Position numbers and translations under genes: made by a program. A model generated the notes under the pieces. That model saw only the letters and a list, made by a program, of their open reading frames with translations, had not been told where the DNA came from and did no database searches. Shown one piece after another: positions 1 through 5,786 of a DNA stretch of 15,075 nucleotides (the stretch's first letter is position 1; every line of letters starts with the position of its first letter). The DNA comes from an uncultured Prevotella sp. (GTDB taxonomy: Bacteria > Bacteroidota > Bacteroidia > Bacteroidales > Bacteroidaceae). The stretch lies in contig URFI01000027.1 of NCBI GenBank assembly GCA_900547085.1, forward strand, positions 1 through 15,075. The letters are read 5' to 3'.

Positions 1-1275
1 AAAGAATACAACGGATACAAGGCTTATTGGGAAGACGGCGCACAAGTATTGGCCCCACACGATATGGGAATCATCAATGAAGTAAACAAGGTGAAAGTAG
101 AAGACGTTAAGTTTGAAGGTAACAAACAGCTGCTTCAAATCATCGGAGAGGACATCGATCAGGCTTATCTCGATGCAGTCAAGACCGTCAGTATTGATCC
201 AGAAGTGATCAAACGTCAGCACGATTTGAAAATAGTTTATACACCTTTGCACGGCACTGGTATGAAGATGATTCCGCGATCACTCAAATATTGGGGCTTC
301 GACAACGTGCATTGCGTTAAGGAACAAATGGTAAAGGATGGCAACTTCCCTACCGTTGTTTCTCCAAACCCAGAAAATGGTGAAGCGTTGACATTGGCTT
401 TGCGCGATGCCAAACAATTAGACGCCGACATCGTGATGGCCAGTGACCCTGATGCCGACCGCGTTGGCATGGCATGCAAGAACGACAAGGGCGAGTGGAT
501 CTTGATAAACGGAAACCAAACATGCTTGATTTTCTTATATTATATCATCACCAACCGCAAGAACATGGGAATGTTAAAGCCAACTGACTATATCGTCAAG
601 ACCATCGTGACCACAGAGGTGATTCGGAAAGTTGCCGAGAAGAACAACATTGAAATGATAGATTGTTATACTGGTTTCAAGTGGATTGCCCGTGAAATAC
701 GTGTTGCTGAGGGCGGCAAGAAATACATTGGTGGCGGCGAAGAGAGCTATGGTTTCATGGCAGCCGACTTTGTTCGCGACAAGGATGCAGTGAGTGCCAT
801 GTGTCTCTTGGCCGAAATATGCGCGTACGCCAAAGATCAAGGTAAGACGCTTTACGATCTTCTTCTGGACATCTATCTGGAATACGGTTTCTCCAAGGAG
901 TTTACCGTCAATGTAGTGCGTCCAGGAAAGACTGGTGCAGACGAAATCAAGACCATGATGGAGAATTTCAGAAAGAATCCACCGACAGATCTTGGAGGTT
1001 CAAAGGTGGTTGTTTGGAAAGACTACCAGACACTTGAACAGCGTGACATCAATGGAAACGTCTCCAAACTTGACATGCCAGACACCAGCAATGTGCTACA
1101 GTGGTTCTGCGATGATGGCACCAAGGTGAGCGTTCGGCCATCAGGTACAGAGCCTAAAATAAAGTTCTACCTGGAGGTAAAAGGCACGATGAAATGTGCC
1201 GGATGCTACGAACGTTGCGATGCAGAGGCCGATGAAAAAATCAATGCCATCAAGAAAAGTCTGCATCTTGAGTAA
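1..1275 (+). CDS. Phospho-sugar mutase (phosphoglucomutase/phosphomannomutase family), 3' part
   Basis: The frame is open from the first base to the TAA at 1273-1275, so the gene enters from the left edge. The first ATG and TTG codons in the window are internal and are not starts. The visible 424 codons belong to the alpha-D-phosphohexomutase superfamily, which interconverts 1- and 6-phosphates of glucose or mannose in the cytosol. The window opens on KEYNGYKAYW, which in this family directly follows the TASHNP phosphoserine loop, so the catalytic serine lies just outside. Visible motifs are TPLHGTG (codons 81-87), the metal-binding loop DPDADR (149-154), the sugar-specificity loop GGGEESYGF (244-252) and the phosphate-binding loop RPSGTEPKIK (379-388). 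Bacteroidetes members are usually near 580 residues, so roughly 150 residues are missing. The C-terminus carries a small cysteine cluster, CAGCYERC. Substrate preference cannot be decided from the sequence. The gene is not normally part of the dcw cluster that follows. Confidence 0.93.
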   Translation, partial: KEYNGYKAYWEDGAQVLAPHDMGIINEVNKVKVEDVKFEGNKQLLQIIGEDIDQAYLDAVKTVSIDPEVIKRQHDLKIVYTPLHGTGMKMIPRSLKYWGFDNVHCVKEQMVKDGNFPTVVSPNPENGEALTLALRDAKQLDADIVMASDPDADRVGMACKNDKGEWILINGNQTCLIFLYYIITNRKNMGMLKPTDYIVKTIVTTEVIRKVAEKNNIEMIDCYTGFKWIAREIRVAEGGKKYIGGGEESYGFMAADFVRDKDAVSAMCLLAEICAYAKDQGKTLYDLLLDIYLEYGFSKEFTVNVVRPGKTGADEIKTMMENFRKNPPTDLGGSKVVVWKDYQTLEQRDINGNVSKLDMPDTSNVLQWFCDDGTKVSVRPSGTEPKIKFYLEVKGTMKCAGCYERCDAEADEKINAIKKSLHLE

Positions 1276-1279
1276 ACTT

Positions 1280-1323
1280 AGCAACGAATTGAGCTTCCTT
1301 CACTGGAGGTTCAATTTGTTGCT
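1280..1323 (+). terminator. Long hairpin after the mutase gene
   Basis: Bases 1280-1298 pair with 1305-1323 to give a 19-bp uninterrupted stem with three G-T wobbles and a 6-base loop, 5 bases after the stop codon. The downstream bases (tcatattcta) are only moderately T-rich, so this is a likely but not classical intrinsic terminator. It ends 12 bases before the left end of the insertion sequence. Confidence 0.7.
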
Positions 1324-1335
1324 TCATATTCTATG

Positions 1336-1360
1336 TGTCTTATACTGAAATAGCTTGACA
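1336..1360 (+). repeat. Left terminal inverted repeat of the IS (IRL)
   Basis: This 25-base stretch runs from TGTCTTATAC to GCTTGACA and matches the inverted right end at 20 of 25 positions. The inner 8 bases GCTTGACA are identical in both ends and are the likely transposase-binding core. Confidence 0.82.
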
Positions 1361-1391
1361 CATTATCAAACTCAAAAAAAAGTAAAAAGAC

Positions 1392-1772
1392 ATGACGAAA
1401 TCAAGCAAAAGAAGAGAATTTAGTGACGCGTTCAAGCTGCAAGTGTTAAGTGAATATTTTTCTGGCGGCGGTTCTAAATTATCGGTGGCTCGCAAGTATG
1501 GGCTCTCGCACGGCCTCCTGCTGGCGTGGATGAAGAAGTGGCCTGTTGACTCAAAATGCTTATCTTTGCCGGAAGAAATAATCAACACTTACAAAATGGC
1601 ACATCCCAACGTAGAATTCACAGCTCAAGACGCTTTAGAAAAGCGGATAGCTGATTTGGAGAAAGCTCTTGAATACGAGCGTCTTCGCAATTACGCTTAC
1701 AAGAAATTGATAGACATCGCCGAAGCCGAGGAGGGCATTTCCATATTAAAAAAAGGTGGTGTCAAACAGTGA
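1392..1772 (+). CDS. IS3-family transposase subunit OrfA
   Basis: OrfA is a 126-residue DNA-binding subunit that recognises the terminal repeats. An N-terminal helix-turn-helix of the InsE/transposase_8 type spans about residues 8-50 (FSDAFKLQVLSEYF, then SVARKYGLSHGLLLAWMKKW). A predicted amphipathic helix rich in Leu, Ala and Glu follows at about 81-113 (ALEKRIADLEKALEYERLRN) and resembles the leucine zipper IS3 OrfA proteins use to multimerise. The start at 1392 is the first ATG after the left inverted repeat; no clear ribosome-binding site is seen, only an A-rich leader. The 3' end contains a run of seven A and overlaps orfB by four bases (GTGA), so OrfB can be made both by -1 frameshifting and by reinitiation. 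The length is typical and no disruption is seen. Confidence 0.9.
   Translation: MTKSSKRREFSDAFKLQVLSEYFSGGGSKLSVARKYGLSHGLLLAWMKKWPVDSKCLSLPEEIINTYKMAHPNVEFTAQDALEKRIADLEKALEYERLRNYAYKKLIDIAEAEEGISILKKGGVKQ
1728..1756 (+). promoter_or_regulatory. Programmed -1 frameshift site between orfA and orfB
   Basis: In the orfA frame the codons read TTA AAA AAA GGT, placing the slippery heptamer A-AAA-AAA at 1748-1754. The purine-rich GAGGAGGG at 1728-1735 lies 12 bases upstream, a spacing at which Shine-Dalgarno-like sequences stimulate -1 slippage in IS3 elements and dnaX. The orfB frame is open upstream through the slip site, so a slip would give one OrfAB protein of about 427 residues: 121 from orfA and 306 read in the orfB frame. 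Slippage is known for the family; its use here is inferred. Confidence 0.65.
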
Positions 1773-2674
1773 CGGCGCTGCACAATGAATACTCCAAGGT
1801 ATCCATCGAAGAATTGTGTGGTCTGTTTGACAAACGACGCCAATGGTATTACAACAAGCGCAAGACTGTGGTTTCCGAGCAACAGCGCGTGCGCCTGATC
1901 CTCTCCATGGTAGACTACTATCGCCAGTGCTGCCCGGGACTGGGAGGCGTGAAATTACATCACCTGCTAAAGCAGGACTTGGGAGTGGAAATCACCCATG
2001 GGAGGGATGCCTTCCTCCGCCTGCTTTCCAGTAACGGGCTGATGTTGAAAAAGCCCAAACGCCGGCGAACGACAAACTCCAACCATCTCTACAAGAAATA
2101 TTCGAATCTGGCACAAGGCCTTGAGGTGAATCAGGTTAACCAGTTGTGGGTTGCGGACATCACCTATATCTGGATTGCCCATGACGTGCTGTATCTGCAT
2201 CTGGTCACGGACGCCTATTCCCACGCAGTGATAGGCTGGTGCCTGTCAGAGACCATGGAGGCGGAGAACACCCGGAAGGCACTGCTCATGGCCATCCAAA
2301 AAGCCGGAGGAGACAACCTTTGCGGAACCATACACCACTCTGACAGAGGCGTGCAATATGCCTGTAACGAATACATTGACACGCTTATGAGTCACCACAT
2401 CCGAGTCAGCATGACCGAATGTTACAAACCAACGGACAACGCCATAGCCGAAAGACAAAACGGCACGTTCAAAGTGGAATGGATATATCAGCATCAGATG
2501 TATCAAGACTTCAATCACGCCCAGCGTGAAATAGCGCAAATGATTGATTTCTACAACCTCAAGCGACCACACATGAGCATCGGAAAGAAAACGCCCATGG
2601 CCGTATACTCAGGAGAGGAACCTGGGTCGAATCTTTGGAAAAAAAAGGGAAAAAGTCGTGCGTCAGCAAAATAA
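1769..2674 (+). CDS. IS3-family transposase catalytic subunit OrfB (DDE integrase core)
   Basis: OrfB is 301 residues if it starts at the GTG overlapping the orfA stop. An HTH_21-like region lies at about residues 40-100 (SMVDYYRQCCPGLGGVKLHHLL). The RNase H-fold integrase core (rve) follows from about residue 124. The catalytic triad is visible: D130 in WVADITY, D192 in HHSDRGVQY and E228 in AIAERQNG. Thirty-five residues separate D192 and E228, and a lysine (K235) stands seven after the Glu; both are hallmarks of the IS3 and retroviral integrase superfamily. It cuts and joins the element ends, probably as the OrfAB fusion. The frame is -1 relative to orfA. The C-terminus is lysine-rich (KKKGKSRASAK). 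No stop or frameshift interrupts it, so it is probably functional. Confidence 0.94.
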   Translation: MTALHNEYSKVSIEELCGLFDKRRQWYYNKRKTVVSEQQRVRLILSMVDYYRQCCPGLGGVKLHHLLKQDLGVEITHGRDAFLRLLSSNGLMLKKPKRRRTTNSNHLYKKYSNLAQGLEVNQVNQLWVADITYIWIAHDVLYLHLVTDAYSHAVIGWCLSETMEAENTRKALLMAIQKAGGDNLCGTIHHSDRGVQYACNEYIDTLMSHHIRVSMTECYKPTDNAIAERQNGTFKVEWIYQHQMYQDFNHAQREIAQMIDFYNLKRPHMSIGKKTPMAVYSGEEPGSNLWKKKGKSRASAK

Positions 2675-2678
2675 AAAC

Positions 2679-2686
2679 TATCTTTG
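2679..2686 (+). promoter_or_regulatory. Candidate outward-facing Bacteroidetes -7 element inside the IS
   Basis: TATCTTTG is an exact match to the Bacteroidetes -7 consensus TAnnTTTG and has the same core as the element ahead of gyrB at 14321. It lies just after the orfB stop and points toward murD. No good -33 TTTG is present about 20 bases upstream, so the call is weak. Confidence 0.3.
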
Positions 2687-2690
2687 CCAA

Positions 2691-2779
2691 GCCCAAAACA
2701 AGGTGAGCGACGCTTACAGGCTAACTTACCTAAGTTCTCCAGGGGCATTGAGCCCCTGAAGAACTTGCCCAAAACAAGG
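2691..2779 (+). repeat. 13-bp direct repeats framing a strong hairpin in the IS tail
   Basis: GCCCAAAACAAGG occurs exactly at 2691-2703 and 2767-2779. Between them is a hairpin: AAGTTCT + CAGGGGC (2732-2746) pairs with GCCCCTG + AGAACTT (2752-2766), with one C/A mismatch and a 5-base loop. No T-run follows, so it is not a standard intrinsic terminator. GAGCGA (2705-2710) is also complementary to TCGCTC (2781-2786), which could enclose the whole block in a larger fold. It may isolate the transposase genes from outside transcription or stabilise their mRNA; this is inference. Confidence 0.7.
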
Positions 2780-2846
2780 CTCGCTCCTCTTTAGGCTGTT
2801 TCATTTCTCCCCCAAAGGAAATGCTTATAAGCCTCGAAAAACGGAG

Positions 2847-2894
2847 ATTGACAAGTAAAATAGTACAATAAAAAAATATTGACAAGTAATATAG
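2847..2894 (+). repeat. Subterminal direct repeats near the right IS end
   Basis: ATTGACAAGTAAAATAG (2847-2863) and ATTGACAAGTAATATAG (2878-2894) match at 16 of 17 bases with a 31-bp period. Both contain TTGACA, which is also the inner edge of the terminal repeats, so they may be extra transposase-binding sites. The surrounding bases are AT-rich and hold no gene. Confidence 0.6.
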
Positions 2895-2911
2895 AATAAA
2901 CAACTAAAAAC

Positions 2912-2936
2912 TGTCAAGCGATTTTAGGAAATGACA
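2912..2936 (-). repeat. Right terminal inverted repeat of the IS (IRR)
   Basis: Read on the - strand it runs from TGTCATTTCC to GCTTGACA and matches the left end at 20 of 25 positions. It fixes the right boundary four bases before the first 22-bp unit. Confidence 0.82.
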
Positions 2937-2940
2937 AACT

Positions 2941-3028
2941 CATTGAGATTGACACGCAAAGTCATAGAGATTGGAGCCTAAAGTCATGGAGATTAACCGC
3001 CAAAGTCAATGACTTTGTACAAGCAACC
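2941..3028 (+). repeat. Tandem array of four diverged 22-bp units (copy 1, upstream of murD)
   Basis: The units begin at 2941, 2963, 2985 and 3007. The first three start CATnGAGATT (or CATAGAGATT) and end CnAAAGT; the fourth starts CAATGACTTTG and diverges after. The join of units 3 and 4 makes the palindrome CAAAGTC-AAT-GACTTTG at 3001-3017. A matching four-unit array lies at 12700-12787. The period is close to two helical turns. The array occupies the space where the leader or promoter of the murD operon must be. I do not recognise the repeat. Confidence 0.8.
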
Positions 3029-3070
3029 TAAACTACAGCCAAAAAAAGCGGGTGCAAGAAAATAAGAAAA

Positions 3071-3075
3071 AGGAG
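3071..3075 (+). promoter_or_regulatory. Canonical Shine-Dalgarno ahead of murD
   Basis: AGGAG stands 8 bases before the murD ATG. This is notable because most genes in the window, as in Bacteroidetes generally, lack a Shine-Dalgarno site. It supports the start at 3084. Confidence 0.6.
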
Positions 3076-3083
3076 TAGAAAAC

Positions 3084-4415
3084 ATGAAAAGAATAGTTAT
3101 TCTCGGAGCAGCAGAGAGTGGAGTTGGAGCTGCCATCTTAGCCCAAAAAGAAGGCTTCAACGTATTTGTGTCTGACATGGGTGAAATCAAAGACAAATAC
3201 AAAAAGACGCTCGATGAACACAACATTAGATGGGAAGAAAAGCAACACACCCCCGAACTTATTCTGAATGCTGACGAAATCATCAAGAGTCCGGGCATCC
3301 CGAAAGAGGCTCCGATGGTGCAGAAGGCCATGGCAAAGGGCATCGGCATCATCAGCGAGATAGAGTTTGCCGGGCGTTACACTCACTCGAAGATGATTTG
3401 CATCACGGGCAGCAATGGCAAAACCACCACCACGTCGCTGATTTACCACATCTTCAAGTCGGCTGGCTACGATGCCGGACTGGCTGGTAACATCGGGCGC
3501 AGTCTGGCACTGCAGGTGGCCGAGGACCCGCACGAGTACTACATCATCGAGCTAAGCTCGTTCCAGTTGGACAACATGTACAAGTTTAAGGCCGACATCG
3601 CCATCTTGCTGAACATCACCCCCGACCACTTGGACCGCTACGACAACTGCATGCAGAACTATGTGGATGCCAAGATGCGCATCATACAGAACCAAACCGA
3701 GCAAGACAGTTTTATCTATTGGAACGACGACCCCATCATCAAGCGCGAATTGAAGAAGTATGACATCAAGGCCGTGCAATGCCCCTTCTCCGAATTAAAG
3801 GAAAAAGGCTCCATAGGCTACATCGAAGAGGGCGAGTACACCATTGAGAAGCCCACACCGTTCAACATGGAACAGGAGGCACTGTCACTCACCGGCAAGC
3901 ACAACATCTACAACTCGCTGGCCGCAGGCATCGCCACCGACATCGCAGGCATCAGGAACGAGGTTATCAGGAAGAGCCTCAGCGACTTCCCAGGCGTGGA
4001 ACACCGTTTGGAAAAGGTGTGCAAGGTGGGCGGCGTACAGTACATCAACGACTCGAAGGCCACCAATGTGGATGCCTGTTGGTATGCGCTGGAAAGCATG
4101 CGAACGCCCACCATCCTCATTTTGGGCGGTAAGGATAAGGGAAACGACTATGGCCCAATCAAAGATTTGGTGAAAGAAAAGTGCGTCGCTCTGGTGTATC
4201 TCGGAGCCGACAACAGCAAGCTGCACGACAATTTCGACAACTTGGGCATTCCGGTTCGCGACACCCACTCGATGAAAGACTGCGTGGCGGCCTGCTACGA
4301 GTTAGCTAAACCGGGGGAAACGGTGCTGCTCAGTCCTTGTTGCGCCAGCTTCGATTTGTTCAAAAACATGGAAGATCGGGGCGATCAGTTTAAAACTTTG
4401 GTAAGAAATCTGTAA
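3084..4415 (+). CDS. murD: UDP-N-acetylmuramoyl-L-alanine--D-glutamate ligase
   Basis: MurD adds D-glutamate to UDP-MurNAc-L-Ala in the cytosol, using ATP, in peptidoglycan precursor synthesis. The 443-residue protein has the three-domain Mur ligase layout. It begins with a Rossmann-like UDP-binding domain (IVILGAAESGVGAA). The central ATPase domain has the P-loop GSNGKTTTT (109-117), ELSSFQL at about 156-162 and NITPDHLDRY at about 177-186. The C-terminal domain includes HNIYNSLAA (273-281), EHRLE (306-310), NDSKATN (322-328) and SPCCASFDLF (417-426), close to the MurD-typical SPACASFD. The length is normal for Bacteroidetes. A good ribosome-binding site supports the ATG. Its stop overlaps the ftsW start (TAATG), implying translational coupling. 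It is the first dcw gene here; mraY, its usual upstream neighbour, is absent and an IS lies in its place. Confidence 0.97.
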   Translation: MKRIVILGAAESGVGAAILAQKEGFNVFVSDMGEIKDKYKKTLDEHNIRWEEKQHTPELILNADEIIKSPGIPKEAPMVQKAMAKGIGIISEIEFAGRYTHSKMICITGSNGKTTTTSLIYHIFKSAGYDAGLAGNIGRSLALQVAEDPHEYYIIELSSFQLDNMYKFKADIAILLNITPDHLDRYDNCMQNYVDAKMRIIQNQTEQDSFIYWNDDPIIKRELKKYDIKAVQCPFSELKEKGSIGYIEEGEYTIEKPTPFNMEQEALSLTGKHNIYNSLAAGIATDIAGIRNEVIRKSLSDFPGVEHRLEKVCKVGGVQYINDSKATNVDACWYALESMRTPTILILGGKDKGNDYGPIKDLVKEKCVALVYLGADNSKLHDNFDNLGIPVRDTHSMKDCVAACYELAKPGETVLLSPCCASFDLFKNMEDRGDQFKTLVRNL

Positions 4416-5692
4416 TGGACAAGACGTTAGGAAATATCTTCAAGGGGGATAAGGTCATCTGGATGGTCTTCTTCTTCCTCTGCATCATTTCGGTCATCGA
4501 GGTGTATTCGGCCTCTGCCGGACTGACTTACAAGGGCGGACACTATTGGGCTCCCATCGTGAAGCATACGGGCATTCTGCTCGTGGGCGTGTTTGCCATG
4601 GTGGTAACGCTCAACATCAAGTGCAAGTACTTCAAGATTGTAACCCCCTTCCTACTACTGATAGCCGTCGTCGCGCTGATAACGGTTTTACTGGCAGGGC
4701 AGTCTACTAATGGTGCCCAGCGATGGATTAGCATCGTAGGCATACAATTTCAGCCCTCAGAGATTGCCAAAGGCGCGTTGGTACTGGCCACAGCGCAGAT
4801 ACTAAGTGCCATGCAAACCGAGCACGGGGCCGACAAAAACGCCTTTAAATACATTCTCATCGTGAGTGCTTTCATCATTCCGCTCATCATGGTAGAGAAT
4901 CTTTCTACGGCCATGCTGCTGTGTATGGTCATCTTCATGATGATGATCATCGGTCGGGTACCCGGCAAAATCCTTGGGAAAGCATTGGGGGTGGTCACAT
5001 TGTTGATTCTAACCATCTTCACACTGGTGATGGTTGTGGGGAAAGACCATGAGAAAGAAAACGCCAACCCAAACCATATTGAACAGGTAGCCACGGCAGA
5101 ACAAAAGAAAGATCCCAGCATGTTTGGCTCTGTGTTCCACCGCTTTGACACCTGGAAAGGGCGCATCGACCGATTCATAGCAGGTAAGGAGACCTCTCCG
5201 GAGGAATTCGATTTGGATAAAGACGCACAGATAGGGCACGCCAACATTGCCATCGTGTCGTCGAACTTTATTGGTAAGGGACCGGGAAACTCTGTAGAAC
5301 GCGACTTCCTGTCGCAGGCTTTCTCCGACTTCATCTATGCCATCATCATCGAGGAGATGGGACTTTTCGGCGGATTCTTCGTGGCCATGCTGTACATCAT
5401 CCTGCTTTTTAGAACCGGACGCATCGCCAACCGCTGCGAAAACAATTTCCCAGCTTTCCTTGCTATGGGACTGGCATTGCTGCTGGTGACGCAGGCTTTG
5501 TTCAATATGTGCGTGGCCGTGGGGCTTGCTCCCGTTACCGGACAGCCGCTGCCACTGGTCAGCAAGGGCGGAACTTCTACCATCATCAACTGCGTGTACA
5601 TCGGCGCGATACTCAGTGTTAGCCGTTCGGCCAAGAAAAAACCAGACGCCGACAATGACGAGGTGATGTCCGAAAAGCTCGCAACGGCATAG
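4415..5692 (+). CDS. ftsW: Septal peptidoglycan glycosyltransferase FtsW (SEDS family)
   Basis: FtsW polymerises lipid II into glycan strands at the septum together with its class B PBP partner. The 425-residue protein is a polytopic membrane protein with hydrophobic segments from about residue 12 on, through about 15-35, 50-66, 75-95, 145-180, 187-208, 307-333 and 347-402. SEDS signatures are QPSEIAK (113-119), ENLSTAM (161-167), GNSVERDFLSQAFSDFIYAIIIEEMG (split by the catalytic region, 291-316) and GQPLPLVSKGG (376-386). D305 in AFSDF aligns with the essential Asp of E. coli FtsW (in HTDFIFA). A long polar loop at about 210-290 precedes it. The start overlaps the murD stop by one base. FtsW rather than RodA is preferred because of its place between murD and murG. 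Confidence 0.96.
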   Translation: MDKTLGNIFKGDKVIWMVFFFLCIISVIEVYSASAGLTYKGGHYWAPIVKHTGILLVGVFAMVVTLNIKCKYFKIVTPFLLLIAVVALITVLLAGQSTNGAQRWISIVGIQFQPSEIAKGALVLATAQILSAMQTEHGADKNAFKYILIVSAFIIPLIMVENLSTAMLLCMVIFMMMIIGRVPGKILGKALGVVTLLILTIFTLVMVVGKDHEKENANPNHIEQVATAEQKKDPSMFGSVFHRFDTWKGRIDRFIAGKETSPEEFDLDKDAQIGHANIAIVSSNFIGKGPGNSVERDFLSQAFSDFIYAIIIEEMGLFGGFFVAMLYIILLFRTGRIANRCENNFPAFLAMGLALLLVTQALFNMCVAVGLAPVTGQPLPLVSKGGTSTIINCVYIGAILSVSRSAKKKPDADNDEVMSEKLATA

Positions 5693-5755
5693 TCTTGTGA
5701 GCTAACGGCATAAAATAAATATGGTGAATTATGACAAAAAGACATATTTTTTGAT

Positions 5756-5763
5756 TACTTTTG
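5756..5763 (+). promoter_or_regulatory. Candidate internal promoter (-7 element) ahead of murG
   Basis: TACTTTTG matches TAnnTTTG exactly and lies in the 94-base gap between ftsW and murG, the largest gap in the dcw run if murC starts upstream at 6957. Transcription would start near 5770, 17 bases before murG. The -33 region (ATTATG at about 5728-5733) is a poor match to TTTG. Confidence 0.4.
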
Positions 5764-5786
5764 TACATTAAATACATCTGAGTTAG

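Larger units (their letters stand above)
1336..2936 (+). mobile_element. IS3-family insertion sequence, 1601 bp
   Basis: The element carries two overlapping transposase frames (orfA with a helix-turn-helix and a leucine-zipper-like helix; orfB with a DD(35)E catalytic core), which is the IS3-family plan. Its ends were set from a 25-bp imperfect terminal inverted repeat: 1336-1360 against the reverse complement of 2912-2936 matches at 20 of 25 positions by hand, including TGTC at the tips and GCTTGACA at the inner edge. Both tips have the TG...CA form common in the family. The flanks are ATG on the left (1333-1335) and AAC on the right (2937-2939), so no 3- or 4-bp target duplication is visible. 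Both frames look intact, so the copy may be active. At 1601 bp it is slightly long for the family, because 237 bp of non-coding DNA lie between orfB and the right repeat. I cannot name the IS without ISfinder. Confidence 0.88.

Noticed and set aside
49..51. TTG as the start of the first gene
   Set aside because: The frame is open back to base 1 and the upstream residues KEYNGYKAYW are family-conserved, so the gene enters from outside the window.
2732..2766. IS-tail hairpin as an intrinsic terminator
   Set aside because: The stem is strong but is followed by GCCCAAAAC, not a T-run.
2848..2869. TTGACA boxes in the IS tail as E. coli-type -35 promoters
   Set aside because: No suitably spaced TATAAT-like box follows, and the phylum uses a different promoter consensus; they fit better as transposase-related repeats.
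2941..3028. CRISPR array
   Set aside because: The 22-bp units are directly adjacent with no spacers, they diverge from one another, and no cas genes are present.
4750..5334. - strand open frame (194 codons) opposite ftsW
   Set aside because: The mirror of an FtsW membrane region gives a Ser/Met/Thr-rich artefact.
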